42,976 nucleotides of DNA from Io17-Chloro-G2 sp034420695 (GTDB lineage Bacteria > Chloroflexota > Dehalococcoidia > Lucifugimonadales > UBA3495): assembly GCA_034420695.1 (NCBI GenBank), contig DAOULB010000001.1, positions 1 to 42,976 of the forward strand. The letters are read 5' to 3'. The translations under genes and the position numbers were made by a program. This document shows positions 33,177 through 41,600 of the stretch, one piece after another (positions within the stretch are counted from its first letter, which is position 1; every line of letters begins with the position of its first letter). The notes under the pieces are model-generated. The model had not been told where the DNA came from. It was given only the letters and a program-made list of their open reading frames with translations, and did no database searches.

Positions 33177-33719
33177 GTGGATGACCAGTTGGTCCGGCAA
33201 GTGGAACAGTTCCTGTACCGGGAAGCCCGGCTGCTGGATGGTCGCCAGTTGCACCAGTGGCTCGACCTGCTGACCGACGACGTCAAGTACTGGATGCCCA
33301 TGCGGTCCAACCGTTACCCCGCCAACAGCAGGGCCATTTCCATCTTGGACGGCTCCCGGTACGAGGAGGACGACCTCTCCAAAGAAAACGAGCTGGCCAT
33401 TATGGACGAGACCAAGGACTCGCTGCAGCGCCGGGTGGACCGCTTGGACACCGGCATGGCCTGGGCTGAAGACCCGCCCTCCCGCACCCGCCACTTCGTC
33501 TCCAACATCGAGGTGGAGCCGGGAGACCGGCAGGGAGAGCTAAAGGTCTACTCCAACTTCATCATGTACCGCACCCGTGCCGAGACTGAGCAGGACTTCT
33601 ACGTCGGCAGCCGGGAAGACGTCCTAAGGCAGGTGGGCGGCAGCTTCCAGATCGCCTACCGCAAAATAACCCTCGACCAAAACGTCCTCCTAGCCAAAAA
33701 CGTAAGCAACTTCTTCTAA
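33177..33719 (+). CDS. Aromatic-ring-hydroxylating dioxygenase, beta (small) subunit
   Basis: A 180-residue small subunit of a Rieske ring-hydroxylating dioxygenase (BphA2/NdoC type). It shows VEQFLYREARLLDGRQLHQW, LLTDDVKYWMPMRSNRYP, RTRHFVSNIEVEP and GSFQIAYRKITLDQNVLL, in family order. It forms the structural half of an alpha3beta3 oxygenase and carries no metal site. The start is GTG 33177 with GAGGTG upstream; the ATG one base further is out of frame. It is separated from the alpha genes by the solute-binding protein gene and its terminator, so it needs its own promoter. Presumably it serves one or both alpha subunits. Confidence 0.92.
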   Translation: MDDQLVRQVEQFLYREARLLDGRQLHQWLDLLTDDVKYWMPMRSNRYPANSRAISILDGSRYEEDDLSKENELAIMDETKDSLQRRVDRLDTGMAWAEDPPSRTRHFVSNIEVEPGDRQGELKVYSNFIMYRTRAETEQDFYVGSREDVLRQVGGSFQIAYRKITLDQNVLLAKNVSNFF

Positions 33720-33833
33720 CGCGTTCTCCGTCGCGCCTCTTTATTCCAGCCCGTTCTATTCCACCAGCACAGTAAATTAACGAAACCAATCTACCAGTCT
33801 AAGATTAGGCATTCCTTTAAGCGGAGCCAGAGT

Positions 33834-34997
33834 ATGCCCATTTACAAGATAGTGGGGGACAAAGAGCGACTGGACAAGGTTTCTCCAACCTCCTTCGGCC
33901 AGGAAGGGGTGTTAGAACGATCTGACTTGCAACGGTTGCTTCGCGACCAACCCGAAATTTTAGAAGAAGGGCTTCTGATAATCTCGGAGGAATTTGGCAA
34001 TTGGGAAGACTCCAACCGCAGAATCGACCTCCTAGGTCTAGACGCTACCGGTCGCCTGGTCGTGGTTGAATTGAAGCGTGGTGAAACCGGCGAGCACATG
34101 GACTTACAGGCAATCAGGTACGCCGCCATGGTTGCCAATATGACCTTCCAGCAAGCAGTAGATACTTGCCAATCCTATCTCGAAAAGCGAGCACTAAACG
34201 AAGACAACTCTGTTGAGGAAGATGCAGCACAGAACCTCATCCGGGAACATCTGGGCATCACGGAAGAAGAAGGGCAGGCCATTCATACTCAAATACCTAG
34301 AATCATTCTGGTTTCGGAGAACTTTAGCAAGGAGCTTACTACCTGTGTAATGTGGCTGAACGATTCTTGGCTAAGAGATGAAGGCCAAGATATCAAGTGT
34401 ATCCGTCTGCAACCTCATCGAAACGGAAACGAAATCTTGGTGGAAGCCAGCGTTGTCGTACCTTTGCCTGAAGCCGCTGATTACCAAACTCGGATCGGGC
34501 AACGGGAGAGAGAGACAAGGGCGGAGAGTGCGGGAAGGGCACAATTGCTGCCTGGCTCGGACATTTTCAAAGACAGCATCCCTAAGGCACAAGAAAAACA
34601 TCAACCAGGGTTGAATCGCCTTTATGAAACGGCTATTTCCCTGAAGCATAACAATCTGGCCGAGTGTCTCACTTACATAAACCGTAAGGGAGACTACATC
34701 CGTCTGGAACTCAGAATACCCGGCAAGGACCAGTTCTTAGTGTCTTTCAATATTCTGCTCTTCCAAAATGGTTTGGGAGAGATAAGCTTTTGGCCGGGCT
34801 GGGAAGAAATTGCTCCGAATTCGTTAGCCCGCATCGGCCAACTAATAGGTCCGATCACATCAAAATCAGGAGTACGGCACCGTAGATTATCCAGAATCAA
34901 GACCCCCGATGAATTAAGCAATATCTTGTCCGAAATAAACGCGACCTACCGTGAAGCCAACGGTCAGGCAGCCACGGAAAGTGTCAGCGCGGAATAA
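33834..34997 (+). CDS. PD-(D/E)XK nuclease-like protein (NucS/DUF91-like domain)
   Basis: A 387-residue protein. The N-terminal ~110 residues fit a NucS/DUF91-like PD-(D/E)xK nuclease domain: LQRLLRDQPEILEEGLLIIS, NRRIDLLGLDATGRLVVVEL with Asp65, then Glu79-x-Lys81 and the following RGETGEHMDLQAIRYAAM. This is the Asp...Glu-x-Lys catalytic set. The rest (~120-387) is unrecognised, with a mixed alpha/beta region and LILF/SFWPGWEEI pieces. NucS cuts mismatched DNA; free-standing relatives are often in defence or mobile elements. No partner gene is adjacent, and codon use is slightly AT-richer than the neighbours. GGAG precedes the start. It ends 30 bases from the convergent amidohydrolase gene. 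Confidence 0.75.
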   Translation: MPIYKIVGDKERLDKVSPTSFGQEGVLERSDLQRLLRDQPEILEEGLLIISEEFGNWEDSNRRIDLLGLDATGRLVVVELKRGETGEHMDLQAIRYAAMVANMTFQQAVDTCQSYLEKRALNEDNSVEEDAAQNLIREHLGITEEEGQAIHTQIPRIILVSENFSKELTTCVMWLNDSWLRDEGQDIKCIRLQPHRNGNEILVEASVVVPLPEAADYQTRIGQRERETRAESAGRAQLLPGSDIFKDSIPKAQEKHQPGLNRLYETAISLKHNNLAECLTYINRKGDYIRLELRIPGKDQFLVSFNILLFQNGLGEISFWPGWEEIAPNSLARIGQLIGPITSKSGVRHRRLSRIKTPDELSNILSEINATYREANGQAATESVSAE

Positions 34998-35027
34998 CCA
35001 CGTAGTACCCTAAGAGCAACCCAGGAC

Positions 35028-36050
35028 TCACAACCCGTACAGCGCCCGGGCATTCTGGTCCAGGAAGCGGTCTGCAGTAGCTACCCCTATCTTCCCGTCC
35101 TCCCGCAGCCTCCTCAGGGCAACCAGCTCCGACGACGTATCGTTGTGCCCGTAGTCGGTGCCGATGACGATGTTCTCTTCTCCCACGCAATCCATGACGT
35201 AGGGAATGTCATCGGTCGTCTGGCACGCCACGTAAATCCGGTTGTCCCGCAGCGCCCCCGGCCCCAACCAGGGACTGCCCCGCCGCTTGAAGCGCAACTC
35301 CATGTCGTTCAGGGCGTAGGGCAGCCACTGGGAACTGACCTCGATGAAGCCCCACCGGAGGTCCGGGAACTTCTCTGGGGTCCCCTTCATCAGCAGGTCG
35401 TGGAATGCTCCCACCACGTTCAGCTTGAACTGGGCGAACCCCGAGTCCTGGCTCAGGACGTCGTAAACGTTGAAGTGCCCCGAACTGGCATGGATGCAGA
35501 CCGGCAGGTTCAGCCTGGAGGCCTCTTCGTACAGCGGATAGAAATAGGAATCGGACGGGCGCCTGTCCCCCTCGATTCCCCGCATGTACACCCCGCAGGC
35601 CCCGTGCTCCTTGCCCCAGTGCAATTCCTCGATGGCCTTGTCCATGCTCATCACCGGGGGAACCGCCACCCAGCGCAGCCGGTGGTCTCCCCTTTCCCAG
35701 ATATCCCCCAGCCAGCGGTTGTAGCTGCGGCACAGGGCCAGCTCCACCTCCGAGCGGCGGGTCAGCGGCCGCAGGAAAATAGTCGGGTAAAGCACGTGGA
35801 CGTCAACCCCTAGCTCGTCCATGTGGGCCAGCCGGACGGAGATGTCAGACATCTCCCGTGCTTCACTGGTGGTGTCCGGACCCACGTTGTTGCTCTTGCC
35901 GAAGGCCCTTCCCTCCAGCATCCAATACTCCCGGTCTCCCCCGGTCTTGGGCACCAACACTTCCGGCCTGAACCCGGCCTCTCCTTCCTGCATGTATTCC
36001 CAAGTGCGTTCGGTTTCCAGGACGTGGGCATCCGCGTCGATAACCGTCAT
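35028..36050 (-). CDS. Amidohydrolase family 2 (ACMSD-like metal-dependent hydrolase/decarboxylase)
   Basis: A 340-residue TIM-barrel metal enzyme. DADAHVLE near residue 5 provides the first metal ligands, LPVCIHASSGHFNV gives the strand-5 histidine, WGFIEVSSQWLPYAL and the terminal IVIGTDYGHND the catalytic Asp. This is the pattern of the ACMSD/5-carboxyvanillate/2,6-dihydroxybenzoate decarboxylase group (amidohydrolase_2), which often acts on aromatic ring-cleavage products. The start at ATG 36050 is the first in the frame; the ribosome site is weak. It is divergent from the bicupin gene with 240 bases between. Together with the bicupin and Rieske genes a role in aromatic degradation is likely. 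Confidence 0.87.
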   Translation of the reverse strand: MTVIDADAHVLETERTWEYMQEGEAGFRPEVLVPKTGGDREYWMLEGRAFGKSNNVGPDTTSEAREMSDISVRLAHMDELGVDVHVLYPTIFLRPLTRRSEVELALCRSYNRWLGDIWERGDHRLRWVAVPPVMSMDKAIEELHWGKEHGACGVYMRGIEGDRRPSDSYFYPLYEEASRLNLPVCIHASSGHFNVYDVLSQDSGFAQFKLNVVGAFHDLLMKGTPEKFPDLRWGFIEVSSQWLPYALNDMELRFKRRGSPWLGPGALRDNRIYVACQTTDDIPYVMDCVGEENIVIGTDYGHNDTSSELVALRRLREDGKIGVATADRFLDQNARALYGL

Positions 36051-36290
36051 TTTCTAACCCCTCAACTCTGCTCCTGGGTTAAATGTTCCACCTTGGTTCC
36101 CGGATTGGCTTGACCGGATACTACCACACCGCCTCCCTCCGCCGCCGGTCGTCTTGCACTTGCGCCCCAGGTTTGCGGCGGTGTAACCCGGATTGACACC
36201 CCCTTGGCGGCCCAGTATTGTTGCAGCAATTCACCCACTCTTTGATGGCCTCGCCGCGGGCAACGGGCCCCGGCGGCCGGGAGAATAAAC

Positions 36291-37451
36291 ATGGCAGATG
36301 CGACAATCGAACAGTCCCCATCGGAGCAGGTTGCGACTAGCAGCTTCGGCATTTCCACATTCACCTATGACCAGTGGATGCACTCCACCGGCCTGCCGGT
36401 CCACACCGGCTACTTCATCCCCGACCTTCGCACTGTGGACTTGGAGTGGTGGGAAGAACGCGGTTGCCAGTCGGCCTTCATTCAGCTCTTGGGACAGGAA
36501 GGCATCATCGAGGCCAGGGTCAGCGAGATACCTCCCGGAGAATCCCTGCCGCCCTTCAGGCTGTCGGTGGACGAAGTCGTCTACGTGCTCCAAGGCCGAG
36601 GCTTGACCACCGTGGCCGGTCCCGGTGAGTCGGGCCGTAAGACTGTAGAATGGCAGGAGCACGCCTTGTTCCTGCTTCCCAGGAACCGCACCCACCAGTT
36701 CAGCAACACCCACGGCCGGCTGCCGGTGCGGCTGCTCCACTACAACTATCTGCCCCTGGCCATGACCACCATTCCCGACCCCGATTTCTTCTTCAACAAC
36801 CCCTACGAACCGCAGGAGGCAGCCGCGGCTGCGGAAGACTTCTACTCCGAAGCCAAGGCCGTGCCCCGCGTCGGTTCCCACGGCGACCGGGGGTTCCTCT
36901 GGCAGGGCAACTTCTTCCCCGACATGCGAAGCTGGGACAAGCTGGACGCCAACCAGATGAGAGGCGCCGGGGGGCGCACCGTGTTTATCCAGTTCCCCGG
37001 CTCCGAAATGTCCTGCCACATGTCGGTATTCGACCCCAAGCTCTACAAGAAAGCTCACCGCCACGGGCCGGGAAGGGTGATCGTCATACCCGGCGGCGAT
37101 GGGTATTCAATCCTCTGGGAAGAGGGCAAGGAAAAGATCGTAGTGCCCTGGCAGGAAGCCAGCGCCTTCGTGCCGCCCAACCGGTGGTTCCACCAGCACT
37201 TTAACGTGGGCGGCGACAAGGCTCGTTACCTCGCACTGCATCCACCCAAGCAGTTCCACGGCTACACCAACGAGCGGGTGGGCGACCTTTCCAACGACCA
37301 GATTGAGTACGCCGACGAGGACCCGTGGATTCGGGCCAAGTTCGAAGAGGAACTGTCCAAGAGGAATATAGAAAGCCTGATGCCGGCCGGGGCCTATCAG
37401 GACCGCCACTACCAGTGGGACTACCGTACCGCCGTCAGCCAAGCCGGTTAG
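36291..37451 (+). CDS. Bicupin protein, gentisate 1,2-dioxygenase-like
   Basis: A 386-residue protein with two cupin domains (~65-165 and ~225-335). The first domain has EIPPGESLPPFRLSVDEVVY and FLLPRNRTHQFSN; the second SVFDPKLYKKAHRHGPGRVI (metal-binding His-x-His) with GDGYSILWEEG and FVPPNRWFHQHFN, giving the remaining His ligands. In gentisate and related dioxygenases one Fe(II) is held by this His set and cuts the aromatic ring; the arrangement here is consistent but the substrate is not certain. GGGAG is seven bases upstream. It lies next to the amidohydrolase and 2.6 kb from the Rieske beta subunit, fitting a ring-cleavage step. Confidence 0.82.
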   Translation: MADATIEQSPSEQVATSSFGISTFTYDQWMHSTGLPVHTGYFIPDLRTVDLEWWEERGCQSAFIQLLGQEGIIEARVSEIPPGESLPPFRLSVDEVVYVLQGRGLTTVAGPGESGRKTVEWQEHALFLLPRNRTHQFSNTHGRLPVRLLHYNYLPLAMTTIPDPDFFFNNPYEPQEAAAAAEDFYSEAKAVPRVGSHGDRGFLWQGNFFPDMRSWDKLDANQMRGAGGRTVFIQFPGSEMSCHMSVFDPKLYKKAHRHGPGRVIVIPGGDGYSILWEEGKEKIVVPWQEASAFVPPNRWFHQHFNVGGDKARYLALHPPKQFHGYTNERVGDLSNDQIEYADEDPWIRAKFEEELSKRNIESLMPAGAYQDRHYQWDYRTAVSQAG

Positions 37452-37478
37452 GCAAGTCTCCTTGTCCGGGTCCATCTT

Positions 37479-37507
37479 GTAGGGGCGGGTTTGAAACCTG
37501 TCCCTAC
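37479..37507. repeat. 29-base palindromic repeat, copy 3
   Basis: GTAGGGGCGGGTTT G AAACCTGTCCCTAC: another copy of the repeat at 15616-15644, placed between the converging bicupin and FMN reductase genes. Confidence 0.8.
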
Positions 37508-37520
37508 TACTGCAAGCCTC

Positions 37521-38099
37521 CTAGCCCCCGGCGATGGGCGGCGGGCCATCCATTTTGCGGTCTTCCGCTGCGGCCTTCTGCATCGCCGCTACGGCGTCTC
37601 CGAGAGCCTTGAGTTCGTCAATGGCCTTGGGGTCAGCCAGCCGTCCCTCCTGGAACTGGCTAGACTTCAGGTACACTCCCACCGGCGCCAGATGGGCCCC
37701 GAACCAAGCTAGGACCGGGCGCAACTGGCTGTCCGCCGCCAAGTAGTGGTGGTCGGTGGCTCCCATGGCGATCAGGCCGCAGGGCTTGCCCCTCAGTCCT
37801 TCCACCGGCGTCAGGTCCAGCAGGTTCTTCAAGGCCGCCGTGTATGAGGCCCGGTATATGGGCGTTGCCAGCAGGTACATGTCAGCCGCCGTCACCCGCT
37901 CCACCAGCGCTTGAGTGTCGTCTTCGAAGTCTGCCAGGGGGCGGCCGTCGGCGAAGGAGACCCGGTAGTCACCCAAGTGCAACAACTCGGTGGATACCGA
38001 GGGCCACCCCTCAGCCACCGCCTCCAGTGCCTCTTCCAAAGCTTGGTGCAGCCGCCCCGGGTAAGTTACTGCTCCGTGTATTCCCAACAGGGTAGGCAA
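37521..38099 (-). CDS. NADPH-dependent FMN reductase (SsuE-like)
   Basis: A 192-residue flavodoxin-fold reductase. It starts with PTLLGIHGAVTYPGRLHQAL, where the glycine/serine-type FMN phosphate loop is placed, and has DMYLLATPIYRASYTAALKN, the flavin-binding TPxY motif of the family, and LRGKPCGLIAMGATDHH. Such enzymes reduce FMN with NAD(P)H and hand FMNH2 to class C monooxygenases. It lies at the end of a minus-strand operon with two LLM monooxygenases, which fits that partnership well. The start is TTG 38099 with GGAGG seven bases upstream; no ATG is near. Confidence 0.85.
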   Translation of the reverse strand: MPTLLGIHGAVTYPGRLHQALEEALEAVAEGWPSVSTELLHLGDYRVSFADGRPLADFEDDTQALVERVTAADMYLLATPIYRASYTAALKNLLDLTPVEGLRGKPCGLIAMGATDHHYLAADSQLRPVLAWFGAHLAPVGVYLKSSQFQEGRLADPKAIDELKALGDAVAAMQKAAAEDRKMDGPPPIAGG

Positions 38100-38141
38100 A
38101 GGGCTTCCTCCAGTGCGTCTTCGCGCCGCTGGCCGGCAGCG

Positions 38142-38510
38142 CTACTCCAAGAGGGCTTCCAGCTTGTCCACAAACCTGCCCACGTCCTCCAACCCGTCCC
38201 TGACCTCTGGCCAAGGCGACCAGTTCTCGTAGAAGTTCGTATGCAGGCTGCTGGCAACGCCAAAAAGTGTGGACATTTCTCGGTCGCTCGCCTCCTCTAC
38301 CAGCCAACTTACAATCCGGCGCAACCTTTCGTGGCTGTGGTGCTGCCAGCCGCGGCTCTCCGCCACCGCCTTGATCATCTCCGCAGCGGCGCCCCATCCC
38401 TTTTCAGAAGCCTGTTGCAGGTCCCCAGCTCTGAATTCCCGCATCCCTTGGGCCAGCAGGCGGCGGCTGGCTTCCCTGTACTTGGTGGTTCGGTCCTCTT
38501 CTGTAGTCAT
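38142..38510 (-). CDS. Small PaREP1/HEPN-like helical protein, copy 2
   Basis: A 122-residue helical protein: KYREASRRLLAQGMREFRAG, DLQQASEKGWGAAAEMIKAV, then SHERLRRIVSWLVEEASD and VRDGLEDVGRFVDKLEALLE. The SEKGWGAAAEMIKA centre is a classic PaREP1-family pattern. It is sandwiched between the monooxygenase and FMN reductase genes with gaps of 57 and 42 bases, and so is likely coexpressed. The start is taken at ATG 38510; a TTG one codon earlier is possible. Compared with copy 1 (26641-27036) it is closer to the family norm. The biochemical function is not known. Confidence 0.75.
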   Translation of the reverse strand: MTTEEDRTTKYREASRRLLAQGMREFRAGDLQQASEKGWGAAAEMIKAVAESRGWQHHSHERLRRIVSWLVEEASDREMSTLFGVASSLHTNFYENWSPWPEVRDGLEDVGRFVDKLEALLE

Positions 38511-38567
38511 CAATCTGCTCGGCCTGTTGTCTGCGTTTCAAATACTGGGCGCACGGCGGGAATCACA

Positions 38568-39935
38568 TCAGGACAACGCCTCAGCATTCGCCGCGGATGG
38601 CTCCGCGGCCGCAAACCGGTTGGCCGGCATCGGCAGGCCCAGGTTGCCCCGCAGCGTGTCGGCCTCGTACTCGGCCCTGAACAGGCCCCGCTCTTTCAGA
38701 ATCGGCAGCACGTGGTCAACAAAGTCGTTGAACCCGTCCGGGAGCACCGAACTGCTGAGCATGAAGCCGTCCACCGCCCCCGACTCAAACCAGTCTTGCA
38801 TAGTGTCCGCCACCTGCTCCGGGGTGCCGATGAATGGCCCCTTGGGCGTTGTGGCCCGGAGTGCAAGCTGTCGCAGGGTCAGGTTTTCGATGTTGACCAT
38901 CTCTTTCAGCCGGTCCGTAGTGCTTTCCCAACCGTTGCGGCCGAAGTCTCCCAAGTCAGGAAACCTCTCGTCCAGCTCGTACTGGTTGAAGTCCATGTCA
39001 TTGAAATACCGGCCCAAGTAGTTCAGGGCGTCCTGCATGTCCACCAAGGAGGCTATCTCCTGGTACTTCTCCTCCGCCTCCTCGGGAGTCCTCCCCACAA
39101 TGGGATTGCAGCCCGGCAGGATCAGCACTTCCTCCGGGTCCCGGCCCTGCTTGGCGGCCCTGTCTTTCACGTCTCTGCTGAAGGCCAAGGCGCTCTCCAA
39201 TGTGGACTGTCCGGTAAACACGGCGTCGGCCACGCTGGACGCAAACTGTTTCCCCGCCTCCGATGAGCCGGCTTGAATGAGGACGGGCCTTCCCTGCCTG
39301 GATCTGGAAATGTTCAGGGGCCCCTGCACCGAAAAGAACTCACCCTTGTGGTTGATCCGGTGCATCTTTCCTGGGTCTATGAAGGCCCCGGACTCCTTGT
39401 CACGCACAAAGGCGCCGTCTTCCCATGAGTCCCACAGGCCCTTGGTTACCTCCAAGTATTCGGCGGCCATCCGGTAGCGCAGGTCGTGGGCCGGATGCTC
39501 CGCCTTGCTGTAGTTCAACGCCGACCCTTCCAAGGGTGAGGTCACTATGTTCCACCCGGCCCGGCCGTTGCTGATGTGGTCGATGGAAGCAAACTGCCGC
39601 GCCACGGTGTAGGGCTCGCTGTAAGAGGTGGAAAGAGTGGCTGCCAAGCCGATGTGGCTGGTGTGGGCCGCCAGCGTCGCCAGCAGTGTCAAGGGCTCGA
39701 ACCGGTTCAGGAAGTTGGGGTGGGACTTCTCGCTGATATACAGTCCGTCCCCGAAGAAAACAAAGTCCAGCTTGGCGGCCTCGGCCTTCCTGGTAAGCCC
39801 ACGGTAATAGTCCAAGTTGATTGCTGCGTCTGGAACGGCGTTGGGGTGCCGCCACGACGACATGTTGCTGCCGGTGCCCGCCAGAAAGGCCCCCAAGTGC
39901 ATCTTGCCTTGCCCGCTCATCTTCTGTCTGCTCAT
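38568..39935 (-). CDS. NtaA/SnaA/DszA-family FMN-dependent monooxygenase
   Basis: A 455-residue class C flavin monooxygenase of the NtaA/DszA group, about 100 residues longer than ordinary LLM proteins, as is usual for it. Marks are MHLGAFLAGTGSNMSSWRHP, KLDFVFFGDGL, LEPYTVARQFASIDH-type sequence (here SEPYTVARQFASIDHISNGR), AGWNIVTS, DPGKMHRINHKGEFFSVQGP and PVLIQAGSSEAGKQFAS. These enzymes use FMNH2 and O2 to cleave C-N or C-S bonds (nitrilotriacetate, dibenzothiophene sulfone, EDTA). An FMN reductase is in the same operon, supplying FMNH2. The substrate is unknown. The start codon is uncertain between codons 1 and 6. Confidence 0.93.
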   Translation of the reverse strand: MSRQKMSGQGKMHLGAFLAGTGSNMSSWRHPNAVPDAAINLDYYRGLTRKAEAAKLDFVFFGDGLYISEKSHPNFLNRFEPLTLLATLAAHTSHIGLAATLSTSYSEPYTVARQFASIDHISNGRAGWNIVTSPLEGSALNYSKAEHPAHDLRYRMAAEYLEVTKGLWDSWEDGAFVRDKESGAFIDPGKMHRINHKGEFFSVQGPLNISRSRQGRPVLIQAGSSEAGKQFASSVADAVFTGQSTLESALAFSRDVKDRAAKQGRDPEEVLILPGCNPIVGRTPEEAEEKYQEIASLVDMQDALNYLGRYFNDMDFNQYELDERFPDLGDFGRNGWESTTDRLKEMVNIENLTLRQLALRATTPKGPFIGTPEQVADTMQDWFESGAVDGFMLSSSVLPDGFNDFVDHVLPILKERGLFRAEYEADTLRGNLGLPMPANRFAAAEPSAANAEALS

Positions 39936-39981
39936 CTGATGTCCTGCTCGCGGTGGACTTGGTCTTGACGGAGTTGGCCTT

Positions 39982-41007
39982 TCAGGGAGCGCCGATTGGC
40001 GCGAAGGTTTGACTGAGGAGATGGTAGGAGTGAAGCCTCTTGGAAAAATCCCGGACCGAGGTCACTACTATGACCTCCTCGATTTCATAGTCCTTCTGGA
40101 TTCCCAGCAGCTTCTCGCGGGCTGTGTCAGGCGCCCCATGCACCACCGACGCCTCCCGCACCATTATCTCAAACTCCTCCCCCGACTGCTCCCCGAAGTC
40201 CTTGGCCGCCTGCAGGGTTCCGGTGGTAAACGTCCTGCCGCTGGCCAGTCGGATTCTCACCACCTTTAGCTGTGCGGCGTGCTCTGCCGCTTCCTCGTCG
40301 GAGTCGGCCACTATGACCGGCAGGGCCAGCAACACTTGCGGCCGCCGCCCCTTGCCGAAGTCGAACCTCTCCCGGTAACAATCCACGGCCTCTCTCATCA
40401 CGTCCTCGTCGCTGTTCAGGAACAGGGCGAAGACGTAGGGAAAAGCGAACCGGGCAGCTAGGTCGGCGCTGGAAGCGGTTGTGCCCAGCACAAATAGCTC
40501 CGCCGGGCTGGCAGGCCGCGGGCTGGCTTGAAGACCGTGGAGGGGATGTTCCCCATCCAGGCTGTCGTTCAGGAAGCTGTCCAACTCGGCCAGCTTGTCC
40601 GCCAGGGGCCGCCCCGGTGATTCCGTTTCGCTCTGCAGTGCCCGGGTCGAAAGGGGCAGACCGCCGGGTCCGCCTCCAATGCCCAAGTCCACCCGTCCCT
40701 CGGCCAGCGACGCCAGGACGTTGAAGTTCTCCGCAACCTTGTAGGGGCTGTAGTGCTGTAACATCACCCCGCCGGAGCCCACCCGTATCCGGCTGGTCTT
40801 GGCCAGCAGGTGGGACACCAGCACTTCCGGAGATGAGCCCATGACCCGGTTGGAGCCGTGGTGTTCGGTCACCCAGAAACGGTGATACCCCCACTCCTCC
40901 CCCTTGCCGGCCAGCTCGATGGTGTGCCGCAGGGCGTCGGCCGGGGTCTCGCCGGGGTAGATGGGGCTCTGGTCCAGAATGCTCAGGGTCAGGCCGTTGC
41001 TTTTCAT
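39982..41007 (-). CDS. LLM-class flavin monooxygenase (MsnO8/LuxA-like)
   Basis: A 341-residue luciferase-like protein of the MsnO8/bacterial-luciferase-like group. It shows LSILDQSPIYPGETPADAL, WGYHRFWVTEHHGSN, RIRVGSGGVMLQHYSPYKVA, LASLAEGRVDLGIGGGPGG and LFVLGTTASSADLAARF. These are the usual flavin and substrate-binding segments. ATG 41007 is chosen; a TTG four codons upstream is possible. It is the first gene of the operon with the NtaA-like monooxygenase, the PaREP1-like protein and the FMN reductase, and probably uses the same reduced FMN. It diverges from the HbpS-like gene with about 155 bases between. Confidence 0.9.
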   Translation of the reverse strand: MKSNGLTLSILDQSPIYPGETPADALRHTIELAGKGEEWGYHRFWVTEHHGSNRVMGSSPEVLVSHLLAKTSRIRVGSGGVMLQHYSPYKVAENFNVLASLAEGRVDLGIGGGPGGLPLSTRALQSETESPGRPLADKLAELDSFLNDSLDGEHPLHGLQASPRPASPAELFVLGTTASSADLAARFAFPYVFALFLNSDEDVMREAVDCYRERFDFGKGRRPQVLLALPVIVADSDEEAAEHAAQLKVVRIRLASGRTFTTGTLQAAKDFGEQSGEEFEIMVREASVVHGAPDTAREKLLGIQKDYEIEEVIVVTSVRDFSKRLHSYHLLSQTFAPIGAP

Positions 41008-41162
41008 GCGGGTCTGCAATTGCGCTGCGGAATTCGAACAGCGCCATTATCTCACACCGCCGATTCCCCCGGCATGGCCGTCTTCAATCCGGCCCATTCG
41101 CATTGCCAGTATTTAAGCCGGTATGTAGAATCGCCTCAAAACAAGCTTACGGAGGTACTAAA

Positions 41163-41552
41163 ATGGCTCTCACCCTGCAGGAAGCCAACCGAATGGTCCA
41201 AGCGGGAATCTTCAAAGCGATGGAACTCAACGTCAACATGAGCATCGCCGTCTGCGACGCCGGCGGCAACCTGCTGGCCTTCAACAGGATGGAAGGCGCC
41301 AGCTCCGTCAGTGCCGCCGTGGCCCAAGGCAAGGCTGCCGCTGCAGCCGGTTTCAACCGGCCCAGTGGCTCACTCCAAGCCGATTCCCCGGTAATCCAGT
41401 CCATTATCGCTTCCTTGGGGGGCCGCATGCTCCCAGCCCAAGGAGCGGTGCCGGTCCACAAGGACGGACAACTGGTCGGGGCCATCGGAGGCAGCGGCGC
41501 CACCGGCCAGCAGGACGAAGACTGCGCCAAGGCCGGCCTGGCTGCCCTCTAG
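41163..41552 (+). CDS. GlcG/HbpS family heme-binding-like protein
   Basis: A 129-residue protein of the GlcG/HbpS (PF03928) family. It has ALTLQEANRMVQAGIFKAME, SIAVCDAGGNLLAFNRMEG and VPVHKDGQLVGAIGGSG, the last a hallmark. HbpS binds haem and senses redox stress; GlcG-like proteins occur beside many catabolic genes with unclear role. GGAGG precedes the ATG at eight bases; the frame opens earlier (41103) but without a site. It stands 48 bases before the D-aminoacylase gene on the same strand, so they are likely cotranscribed. Confidence 0.88.
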   Translation: MALTLQEANRMVQAGIFKAMELNVNMSIAVCDAGGNLLAFNRMEGASSVSAAVAQGKAAAAAGFNRPSGSLQADSPVIQSIIASLGGRMLPAQGAVPVHKDGQLVGAIGGSGATGQQDEDCAKAGLAAL

Positions 41553-41600
41553 CCCAACGGAAGCGGGCTTAGGCAATCAAACTCCGAGGGAAGAGTGGCT

